From contig CAZCEC010000064.1 of NCBI GenBank assembly GCA_964497615.1, forward strand, positions 1 to 38,473: a stretch of 38,473 nucleotides of DNA. The letters are read 5' to 3'. The position numbers and the translations under genes were made by a program. The notes below the pieces were generated by a model. That model had not been told where the DNA came from. It saw only the letters and a list, made by a program, of their open reading frames with translations, and did not search any database. Below are positions 20,347-26,128 of the stretch, one piece after another; positions within the stretch are counted from its first letter, which is position 1; each line of letters starts with the position of its first letter. The stretch comes from CAZCEC01 sp964497615. GTDB taxonomy: Bacteria > Chloroflexota > Anaerolineae > Anaerolineales > UBA6663.

Positions 20347-20379
20347 AACCACGCCCTCGGCCGCGCCGCGGGCGTGGTT
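20347..20379 (+). terminator. Hairpin terminator after the secreted repeat protein
   Basis: AACCACGCCC / GGGCGTGGTT is a 10-bp perfect stem followed by GTTTGT. A second small hairpin GTCCACC-catcc-GGTGGAC lies just before it (20324-20342). The T-tract is weak. Confidence 0.55.
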
Positions 20380-20389
20380 GTTTGTCGGC

Positions 20390-20395
20390 TATAAT
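20390..20395 (+). promoter_or_regulatory. -10 element immediately before the DUF6391-like gene
   Basis: TATAAT ends 7 nt before ATG 20403; no ribosome site lies between. A leaderless transcript is expected. Confidence 0.5.
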
Positions 20396-20402
20396 GCTCC
20401 CC

Positions 20403-20936
20403 ATGAATGCCGATGTCGCCCCCCGCCGCTGGAACCCCCTCACCGACGTCCCCGCCGTGGACCGCACCCGGCGCAACCATGGCCTGGAACATGCCACCAT
20501 CACCCTTCTCTCGCAGCGCCTGCGCGGCGTCAGCCTGGTCGGCCGCTCCACCCCGCTGGGTTTTCACCTCTACGGCAACGTCAGCACCGACCAACTCGAT
20601 CGAGCCGTCCACGAGGCCCTCGACCGCATGAAGGCCGGCGAGACCCACCTCGCCGTGCACCCCAACTGCGGCACCAACTTCGTCACCGCCGGGGTCTTCG
20701 CCGGCCTGGCCGCCTACCTCGGCTTTTTGGGCGCCAATAGCGGCGCCGCCCGGCGCGAACGCCTCCCCCTCGTCACCCTGTTGGCCACCGCTGCCCTCAT
20801 CCTGGCCCAGCCGTTCGGGCTGGAGCTCCAGCGTCGCGTCACCACCTCCGGCGAAATGCGCGACCTGCGCATCGTCCGCATCGACCGCCGCGACCGCGGC
20901 CGCGTCCCCGCCCACTTCGTCACCACCGCCGGCTGA
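20403..20936 (+). CDS. DUF6391-like protein
   Basis: 177-aa protein with no assigned function. The signature is TRRNHGLEHATITLLSQRL near residues 22-40, a pattern I associate with DUF6391 proteins of Chloroflexota and cyanobacteria. Then come VHPNCGTNFVTAGVFAGLAA (start of a hydrophobic helix) and a second helix (LPLVTLLATAALILAQPFGL). So it is probably a two-helix membrane protein with a conserved His-rich N-terminal part and a C-terminal soluble tail. ATG 20403 follows TATAAT by 7 nt. Another in-frame ATG (20394) overlaps the -10 and is unlikely. Followed 130 bp later by holA on the same strand. Confidence 0.7.
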   Translation: MNADVAPRRWNPLTDVPAVDRTRRNHGLEHATITLLSQRLRGVSLVGRSTPLGFHLYGNVSTDQLDRAVHEALDRMKAGETHLAVHPNCGTNFVTAGVFAGLAAYLGFLGANSGAARRERLPLVTLLATAALILAQPFGLELQRRVTTSGEMRDLRIVRIDRRDRGRVPAHFVTTAG

Positions 20937-21025
20937 TACTTCGTCGCGCTCAAATGGATGGAGTATCGCCGCTCTGCCCGGAGGCGCCTTCCTTACAGGC
21001 CATGGCCCCCGCAGCAAAGCGGAGT

Positions 21026-21051
21026 GGGGATGGGGGATGGGGGATGGGGGG
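21026..21051. repeat. Heptamer tandem repeat (GGGGGAT)
   Basis: About three and a half GGGGGAT units between the DUF6391-like gene and holA, 15 bp before the holA start. Confidence 0.65.
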
Positions 21052-21066
21052 TAGGTCGCCCGCCGC

Positions 21067-22119
21067 ATGACGCCTCGGCTCTACCTCCTGCACGGCCCCG
21101 ACGAGTTCGCCGCCGCCGAATATCTGGCGGCCCTCAAGGACAAACTTGGCGACCCGGGCCTCGCCGCGCTCAACACCTCCCTCCTCGACGGACGCACCGT
21201 CACCCTGCCTGAAGTCCGCACCGTCTGCGACTCGCTGCCGTTCCTCACCGCCCGCCGGCTGGTGGTGGTCGAAGGCTGGCTCACCCGCCTGCTCAGCCGC
21301 TCCAGCGCGGCCGGCGAACCCGAAGAAGATGGCGAGGCCGAGGCGGAGCCCGAAGCCGGCGACGCCCGCCCGGCCCTCGGCGGCAGCGCCCGCGACACGC
21401 TGGCCGCGCTGGTGGCCTATGCCTCCCAAATGCCCGAGACAACCGCCCTGGTGCTCGTGGAGCCGCGCGACCTGCCCCCCCGCAACGCCGTGCTCAAGGC
21501 CGCCTCCCAATCCGAGTGGGGCCTGGTCAAGCACTTCCCCCTGGTGAAGGGCGAGGCCCTGGCCCGCTGGGTCCGGGCGCGCGCCAAGGCCGCTGGGGGC
21601 GAGTTCTCGCGCCCCGCCGCCGAGGCCCTGGCCGAAGTGGAAGACGACCCCCGCGCGCTTGGCAACGAGATCAACAAACTGCTGGCTTACGTGGCCTACG
21701 TACGCCCCGTGGAAGTGGAAGACGTGCAGGCCCTCACGACCCTAGGCAGCGAGGCCGTCATTTTCGACCTGGTGGATGCCATGGGCCAGCAGCGCGGCCC
21801 GCAAGCCATGCGCCTGCTGCACACCCTCCTCGCCACCCACGACCCCTTCTATATCCTCAGCATGATCGTGCGGCAGTACCGGTTATTACTGCAAGCCCGC
21901 GAACTGCTGGATGCGCGCGCCACCGAAGGCGAGGTCTCTGCCGCCCTCCGGCTGGCTCCCTACCCCACCGGCAAGGTGTGCAGCCAGGCCCGCAATTTCA
22001 CCCTGCCCGAGCTGGAAGGCATCTATCGCCGCTTGCTTGATTACGACGTCAGTATTAAAACAGGGCAGATGGAAGCCGGCGCGGCGCTCGACATCCTGGT
22101 CGGTGCCTTGACGGCCTAG
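21067..22119 (+). CDS. holA: DNA polymerase III subunit delta
   Basis: Clamp-loader delta subunit that opens the beta sliding clamp, 350 aa, the usual length. The N-terminus LYLLHGPDEFAAAEYLAALK matches the family, with the degenerate nucleotide-binding site typical of delta. Then LPFLTARRLVVVEGWLTRLL, an acidic insert (EPEEDGEAEAEPEAGD), TTALVLVEPRDLPPRN, and DDPRALGNEINKLLAYV, the most diagnostic stretch. The C-terminal collar domain contains DPFYILSMIVRQYRLLLQAR. ATG 21067 has no clear ribosome site. The CBS gene follows after 47 bp on the same strand, so the two may be co-transcribed. Confidence 0.92.
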   Translation: MTPRLYLLHGPDEFAAAEYLAALKDKLGDPGLAALNTSLLDGRTVTLPEVRTVCDSLPFLTARRLVVVEGWLTRLLSRSSAAGEPEEDGEAEAEPEAGDARPALGGSARDTLAALVAYASQMPETTALVLVEPRDLPPRNAVLKAASQSEWGLVKHFPLVKGEALARWVRARAKAAGGEFSRPAAEALAEVEDDPRALGNEINKLLAYVAYVRPVEVEDVQALTTLGSEAVIFDLVDAMGQQRGPQAMRLLHTLLATHDPFYILSMIVRQYRLLLQARELLDARATEGEVSAALRLAPYPTGKVCSQARNFTLPELEGIYRRLLDYDVSIKTGQMEAGAALDILVGALTA

Positions 22120-22166
22120 CCGCAGCGTTCATCCGAACGCCCAGACCCGCCGCACCCGAGGTCTCA

Positions 22167-22568
22167 ATGGCCAATTACTCCCTGCGCGCCCGCGACATCA
22201 TGCAGACCGATATCGCCACCATCCTGCCCGAGCACACCGTGCAGGATGCCGCCGCCCTCATGCGCCATCACGGCGTCCGCAGCCTGGTGGTCGAGAAGGA
22301 AGACCCGGACGATGCCTACGGCCTGATCACCTACGCCGATATCGTCACCAAGGTCCTGGCCTATGGCTTCGACCCCGCCGAGATCCGCGTGGACGAGGTG
22401 ATGACCAAGCCCCTCATCGTCGTCAACCCCTCCCTGAAAGTTGAGCTGGTGGCCCGCCTCTTCGCCAACCACCGCATCGGCCACGCACCCGTCATCGAGG
22501 ATCACCAACTCATCGGCATCGTCTCGATGACCGACCTGGTGGTCGAAGTCGTCACCGAGCCCGCCTGA
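22167..22568 (+). CDS. Stand-alone two-CBS-domain protein
   Basis: 133-aa protein made only of two CBS domains, which together form one Bateman module for adenine nucleotide or similar ligands. Domain 1 is about residues 6-66 (RDIMQTDIATILPEHTVQDA, MRHHGVRSLVVE). Domain 2 is about 74-131 (VDEVMTKPLIVVNPSLKVEL, FANHRIGHAPVI, GIVSMTDLV). No effector domain is attached, so the partner is unknown. ATG 22167 has GAGGT close upstream. The gene is followed by a two-way hairpin terminator that separates it from the convergent gene at 22653. Confidence 0.92.
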   Translation: MANYSLRARDIMQTDIATILPEHTVQDAAALMRHHGVRSLVVEKEDPDDAYGLITYADIVTKVLAYGFDPAEIRVDEVMTKPLIVVNPSLKVELVARLFANHRIGHAPVIEDHQLIGIVSMTDLVVEVVTEPA

Positions 22569-22590
22569 CAGCGCCCGGCCCGAAAATCAC

Positions 22591-22629
22591 ACGAGCGGCG
22601 GGCCGCCCATCGGGCTGCTCGCCGCTCGT
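22591..22629. terminator. Bidirectional hairpin between convergent genes
   Basis: Outer stem ACGAGCGGCG / CGCCGCTCGT (10 bp), inner GCCC-atc-GGGC. Plus-strand tail is TTTGTGTT; on the minus strand the tail contains TTTT. It can serve both the CBS gene and the 22653 operon. Confidence 0.65.
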
Positions 22630-22652
22630 TTGTGTTGGGCCCCGCGCCCCGC

Positions 22653-22952
22653 CTACTCTTTTACCCACATCTGCTCGAGGTGCCACGTATCCCGCGCCAG
22701 GTCCTGCGCCAACTCGAAGATCGCGCTGGCCGTGCGCACCCGGAACAGGTGCCGCTCTACCCGCCCCTGCCACCCGCGCCGCACCTCCGTCCGGCACGAC
22801 TCCACCGACCGCACATCATGCCGCTGCCCGCGCCACACGAACGCCTGCGGAAAGTAGCCGTTCCGCTTGGCCGGCACCGCGATCGGCTCGTGGATGCGGC
22901 GCGCCCGCCCGCGCGTGCGCCCCGCCGGCCGCAGCAAGTCTAGCGCTCCCAT
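22653..22952 (-). CDS. DUF6504-like small protein
   Basis: 99-aa protein of unknown function. The pattern PIAV...FVWRGQRHDVRSVESCRT, then RHLFRVRTASAIFELAQDLA and DTWHLEQMWVKE, is that of DUF6504 proteins as I recall them: a compact beta-rich fold with conserved aromatic and arginine positions. The start ATG lies within the end of the upstream gene (13-bp overlap), so the two are translationally coupled. It is the last gene of a minus-strand run with a Pro-rich membrane protein, a small conserved protein and a soluble FtsK-like ATPase. Confidence 0.7.
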   Translation of the reverse strand: MGALDLLRPAGRTRGRARRIHEPIAVPAKRNGYFPQAFVWRGQRHDVRSVESCRTEVRRGWQGRVERHLFRVRTASAIFELAQDLARDTWHLEQMWVKE

Positions 22953-23425
22953 ACCGTCACCTCCTGCTCCTCCACCTCCGCCTCGGCGGCCACCTCGCCG
23001 CCGCCCACCACCGTGAACCGCCGCGGCGGCAGCATGGCCGGCGGATACTGGGCCGGCGCGTACCCGGCCGGCTGGGCATAACCATTCAGCGACTGCGCGC
23101 CCGGCGGGTAATTGGGATAGTTCTGATAGGCCGGCGGCGCCATGACGACAATCCGCGGCTCGCGCGGTTCCGGCGGGCGGGGCGCAGGCGCCGGCTCGCT
23201 GGGCGCCGCCGCGCGCACCGTCACTGATGGTGCGTTGCTAAGGTGCGCGCGCGACGCCACCCACACCACGATCAGGCTGGTGGGGATGCTGGCCGCCACC
23301 CCCGCAATCACGCCGATCACCACCGCCATCGCCTCGGACGACAGCCTCTGGCCGACGACCACCGCCAGCGTAATGACGAACGCCAGCCCCAACAGCGTCC
23401 ACAGCAATCCACGCCCTTTGTCCAT
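22940..23425 (-). CDS. Small membrane protein with Pro/Tyr-rich cytoplasmic tail
   Basis: 161-aa protein, not recognised. Two membrane helices near the N-terminus (residues about 8-25 LWTLLGLAFVITLAVVVG and 32-57 MAVVIGVIAGVAASIPTSLI). Then a low-complexity tail with EPAPAPRPPEPREP and many Tyr-Pro pairs (YQNYPNYPPGAQ, YAPAQYPPAMLPP). It ends in a short acidic beta segment (FTVVGGGEVAAEAEVEEQEV). The tail looks like a flexible scaffold for interaction. ATG 23425 has GAGGAGG upstream. It overlaps the DUF6504-like gene downstream. Confidence 0.75.
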   Translation of the reverse strand: MDKGRGLLWTLLGLAFVITLAVVVGQRLSSEAMAVVIGVIAGVAASIPTSLIVVWVASRAHLSNAPSVTVRAAAPSEPAPAPRPPEPREPRIVVMAPPAYQNYPNYPPGAQSLNGYAQPAGYAPAQYPPAMLPPRRFTVVGGGEVAAEAEVEEQEVTVWER

Positions 23426-23472
23426 CCCAGCCTCCTCAGCCGCCCCTCATCCAGCCACGGCCAGCCCGCGTC

Positions 23473-23763
23473 TCACGACGTGCCGCGCCGCGCCCGCCCC
23501 CGCGCCGCGCTGGCCGCCCCAGCGCCGTTATTCGGCGTCTCCCCCACCCCCAACCAGAAATGATTCTTGATCACGGTGCGGTTGGGCCGCAGCCGCACCC
23601 CCGCCGCGACCGCCGGCTGGCTTTCCGTCAGCATCCCCGGGTGCACGTAACACTCCGTTGGCGCCACGCCATACTTGGCGCGGTAATATTCCGCCGCCCG
23701 GGCCACCTTCTCATCCAGTTGCCGTTTTGCATCGTCGTCGTACCACAACATCCCAATGTCCAT
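23473..23763 (-). CDS. Small conserved protein of unknown function (MDIGMLWYDDD type)
   Basis: 96-aa soluble protein. I recognise the pattern MDIGMLWYDDDAKRQLDEKV, AAEYYRAKYGVAPTECYVHP, then RPNRTVIKNHFWLGVGE from other Chloroflexota proteins, but no function is known to me. Conserved Cys-x-x-His (CYVHP) and the HFW near the end are notable. The last 20 residues or so are Ala/Gly/Arg-rich and probably disordered. ATG 23763 has GAGGGA upstream. It lies 47 bp before the membrane protein gene and 176 bp after the FtsK-like ATPase gene, all on the same strand. Confidence 0.75.
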   Translation of the reverse strand: MDIGMLWYDDDAKRQLDEKVARAAEYYRAKYGVAPTECYVHPGMLTESQPAVAAGVRLRPNRTVIKNHFWLGVGETPNNGAGAASAARGRARRGTS

Positions 23764-23805
23764 AGCCGATTTCCCTCGTCACTGCCCCCTGTAGAAGGAG
23801 GTTTG

Positions 23806-23833
23806 CTTTCGTCTTTCGTCCTTCGTCACTTGT
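23806..23833. repeat. Heptamer tandem repeat (CYTTCGT)
   Basis: CTTTCGT, CTTTCGT, CCTTCGT, CACTTGT in succession; related to the longer array at 23892-23940. Confidence 0.7.
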
Positions 23834-23891
23834 CCCCTACATAGGAAGTTCGCCCTTCATCCCCATGGAGTCAGGATCCACGGGGTCGTGA

Positions 23892-23940
23892 CCTTCATCC
23901 TTCATCCTTCATCCTTCATCCTTCGTCCTTCGTCCTTCGT
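23892..23940. repeat. Perfect heptamer array, four CCTTCAT plus three CCTTCGT
   Basis: 49 bp with exact 7-nt period. It ends at the first base of the stop codon of the FtsK-like gene, so it forms that gene's 3' untranslated region. A one-base transition separates the two unit types. Confidence 0.9.
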
Positions 23941-24962
23941 CAGGGTTGCTGCCCAACCACATCCCCCAGCACCTCCGGCCACTCCGCCGCCGGGATCCAC
24001 GCCGCCTGAAAGTGCACCGTGCGGCCGGAGGCCACCAGCACAAAGTCGCCGCGCCCCTGCAGTTTCTCCGCCCCCGAGCCGCTCACCCCCGACGCCACCC
24101 GCGCGTCGTCCGCGCTGCCCACCCGGCCCACCACCCGCACCGGGAAGTTGGCCTTCAGCAGCGGCCCCAGCGCCGCCGCCGACGGCCGCTGCGCCCCAGC
24201 GATCAGGTGCACCCCTGCCTCGCGCCCGCGCTGTGCCAGCCGCGTCAGCGCCGCCTCCACCGGCGCGCCCCCCGCCGCCAGCAGGTCCAGCAGTTCATCC
24301 ACCACCACCACGATGCGCGGCGTGGAGGCCTGTTCACGGTCGCGCCGCTCCATCTCTTGGGTCAGCCGCTCCAGCAGTTGCCGCGCCGAGGCCGCATCTG
24401 AAGCCACCTCGCCGATGACGTGCGGCAGTCCGCTCAGCGGCATAAACCCCCGCGACTTCGGGTCGATCAGCGCGAATTGCAGCCGCGACTGGCGGTTGAG
24501 CAGCGCCAGCGACACCACCAGACTGCGCATCAATTCTGTCTTGCCCGAGCCCGTGGCCCCCGCCACCAGCACGTGCGTCACGTCCGGCGATGGCAGCCGC
24601 AGCAGCAGCGGCCGCGCGTCGTCCGTCAATCCCAGGCAGGCCGTCAGCGGCGGCGCCGTGTCCACCATCCGCAGCACCCGCGTCAGCCGCACCGGCTCCG
24701 GGTCCGGTCGCGTGACCTCGACGGCAATCGATTCTCCAGCCCGGTCCACCCGCACATCGTCCGCGCCCAATGCCAGCGCCAGCTCCTCCGAGAGGTTGCG
24801 CACCGTCGCCAGCCGCGCGCCCAGCGCCGGGGTCAGCAGGAACCGGATCCATCGCGGCGTCACGTTGCCCCCATGCACCCGGACCGGCACCCGGTGCGAG
24901 GCCAGCACCCGCTCGATGCGGTCGGCCTGAAAGTTGAGATTGGCGCGCGACGGCGAGGCCAC
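23940..24962 (-). CDS. Short soluble FtsK/SpoIIIE-type DNA-translocase ATPase
   Basis: 340-aa RecA-like motor with Walker A GATGSGKTE (135-143), FALIDPKSRGF, Walker B VVVVDELLDLL (D222, E223), AQRGREAGVHLIAGAQRPSA and KANFPVRVVGRVGSADDARV. The C-terminal motor end reads LQGRGDFVLVASGRTVHFQA. The N-terminal 120 residues match the alpha part of FtsK. There are no membrane helices, no linker and no gamma winged helix, so it cannot be the divisome FtsK, which is encoded separately at 33009-35552. GTG 24962 starts 15 bp after the VOC gene stop, so both are probably driven by the strong promoter at 25388-25417. A DNA or plasmid/conjugation-like pumping role is inference. Confidence 0.88.
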   Translation of the reverse strand: MASPSRANLNFQADRIERVLASHRVPVRVHGGNVTPRWIRFLLTPALGARLATVRNLSEELALALGADDVRVDRAGESIAVEVTRPDPEPVRLTRVLRMVDTAPPLTACLGLTDDARPLLLRLPSPDVTHVLVAGATGSGKTELMRSLVVSLALLNRQSRLQFALIDPKSRGFMPLSGLPHVIGEVASDAASARQLLERLTQEMERRDREQASTPRIVVVVDELLDLLAAGGAPVEAALTRLAQRGREAGVHLIAGAQRPSAAALGPLLKANFPVRVVGRVGSADDARVASGVSGSGAEKLQGRGDFVLVASGRTVHFQAAWIPAAEWPEVLGDVVGQQP

Positions 24963-24977
24963 AGCGTTCAGCTTCAG

Positions 24978-25349
24978 CTACGCGGACGGGGCCAGGTTCT
25001 TGTACAGCGCCACGCGGTTCCCGGCCGGGTCGCGGAAGATGGCGAACCACCCCTGGCCGGGAATTTCCACCGCGCCGGTGATGGCCTCGCCGCCGAGTTG
25101 CTTGATCTGGGCCAGCGAGGCGTCAATGTCGTCTGTGTCGATGTACACCATCGGCTCCCGCACCTGGTAGTCAAACTGGCCGCCTTCAGTCGGGAAGCCG
25201 CCGCCGGTCTCGCCGCTGGTGTCGAAGGTGTGGTAGTTGAACTCGGGGTGGGAGGTGATCTTCCAGCCAAAGGCGTCGCCGTAGAACTTGGCAAGCGCCG
25301 CGGGGTCGGGACCAGCGAACTCGATGTGGACGATCTTGTGAGCGGACAT
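24978..25349 (-). CDS. VOC (glyoxalase/bleomycin resistance) family protein
   Basis: 123-aa single-module vicinal-oxygen-chelate protein. It has the two beta-alpha-beta-beta-beta halves: HIEFAGPDPAALAKFYGDAF and GWKITSHPEFNYHTFDTSG, then MVYIDTDDIDASLAQIKQLG and GWFAIFRDPAGNRVALYKNL. The pattern is that of small VOC enzymes active as homodimers; the substrate is unknown. ATG 25349 has AGGAGG. It is the first gene behind a near-consensus promoter with overlapping palindromic half-sites, so expression is likely controlled. The FtsK-like gene follows 15 bp later. Confidence 0.9.
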   Translation of the reverse strand: MSAHKIVHIEFAGPDPAALAKFYGDAFGWKITSHPEFNYHTFDTSGETGGGFPTEGGQFDYQVREPMVYIDTDDIDASLAQIKQLGGEAITGAVEIPGQGWFAIFRDPAGNRVALYKNLAPSA

Positions 25350-25372
25350 GAAGCCTCCTGGGTGGTTGATCT

Positions 25373-25401
25373 TAGAATTTCTGTTCTACTATACTAGAAC
25401 A
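25373..25401 (-). promoter_or_regulatory. Operator of three alternating TAGAA half-sites, 11 bp apart
   Basis: TAGAA (25373), TTCTA (25384) and TAGAA(C) (25395) alternate in orientation at exact 11-bp steps, one helical turn. The best pair is TGTTCTA-N6-TAGAACA (25382-25401). It covers the -10 of the VOC promoter, so a bound repressor would block transcription. Confidence 0.6.
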
Positions 25402-25417
25402 TTCGTACCACTGTCAA
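25388..25417 (-). promoter_or_regulatory. Strong sigma-70 promoter for the VOC/FtsK-like genes
   Basis: Consensus TTGACA (25412-25417), 18-bp spacer, TATAGT (25388-25393) on the minus strand, about 38 bp before the VOC start. Confidence 0.65.
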
Positions 25418-25447
25418 GCACCAAGAAGCTGGCACGTTAAAAGGAGA

Positions 25448-25471
25448 GCTGGCGGTGAAATTACCGCCAGC
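25448..25471 (-). terminator. Hairpin terminator after def
   Basis: GCTGGCGGT / ACCGCCAGC, 9-bp perfect stem with 6-nt loop, 90 bp beyond the def stop. On the minus strand it is followed by TCTCCTTTTAA. Confidence 0.5.
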
Positions 25472-25560
25472 CCTGGGGGAACAGATCGACTAGGGGGCCA
25501 GAAATGGGGGTTGCTTCAGCGCGGCTCGCCAGTCATCTCAGCCACCCGTCCGCCGCGCGT

Positions 25561-26085
25561 TCACACTGCTTGCGGCGCTTCGTCCTTCACGCGCCACACC
25601 TTGCTCGCCCTGTCAATGAACAACACGCCGTCCAGGTGGTCGACCTCATGCTGAAAGATGCGCGCCAGCCAGCCCCGCGCCTTGATCTTGACCGGCTTGC
25701 CCCGCCGGTTGAGGGCCTTCACCGTCACCGCCTCGTGCCGCATCACGTTGCCGGCGTAGCCCGGCAGCGATAGGCACCCCTCCACGCCATCCACCATCTC
25801 CTCCGACCGCGCCGTGATCTCTGGGTTGACGATGACATACAGCTTCTTCTCCGGCGGCTCGGCGTCCTCCGGCGCATCCTCTGGCAATTCCCCATACTCG
25901 ATCACCACCAGCCGCTGGCCCACCGCCACCTGCGGCGCGGCCAACCCCACGCCCGGCGCGTCGCGCATGGTTTCGATCATGTCTTCGATCAACTCCTGCG
26001 TGGTGGCGGTATTGGGATTGTCCAGCGCCTTGGCCTTGCGGCGCAGCACGGGGTTATCGGGTCCAATGATGGGGCGGATGGGCAT
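25561..26085 (-). CDS. def: Peptide deformylase
   Basis: Metalloenzyme that removes the formyl group from nascent proteins, 174 aa. All three signature motifs are present: GVGLAAPQ (45-52), EGCLSLPG with the metal-binding Cys (C104), and QHEVDHLDG with H146, E147 and H150. A short acidic insert (LPEDAPEDAEPPEKK) sits between motifs 1 and 2. ATG 26085 is supported by GAAAGAG upstream. A -10-like TGATAAAAT sits 34 bp upstream and overlaps the stop codon of the preceding cNMP/PH gene. The gene ends in a hairpin terminator. Confidence 0.96.
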   Translation of the reverse strand: MPIRPIIGPDNPVLRRKAKALDNPNTATTQELIEDMIETMRDAPGVGLAAPQVAVGQRLVVIEYGELPEDAPEDAEPPEKKLYVIVNPEITARSEEMVDGVEGCLSLPGYAGNVMRHEAVTVKALNRRGKPVKIKARGWLARIFQHEVDHLDGVLFIDRASKVWRVKDEAPQAV

Positions 26086-26119
26086 GGTTCTCTTTCAACG
26101 CGCTCCTGGCACGCGCTTA

Positions 26120-26128
26120 ATTTTATCA
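26120..26128 (-). promoter_or_regulatory. Extended -10 for def
   Basis: TGA-TAAAAT on the minus strand, 34 bp before the def start. Its TGA is also the stop codon of the upstream gene. Confidence 0.4.

Noticed and set aside
23892..23940. Heptamer array as a CRISPR
   Set aside because: Units are contiguous 7-mers with no spacers, and no cas gene is present.
25373..25401. LexA/SOS box
   Set aside because: The half-sites are TTCTA/TAGAA with outward GTTC...GAAC order and 6-bp gap, which does not match the GAAC-N4-GTTC or CTGT-N8-ACAG boxes.
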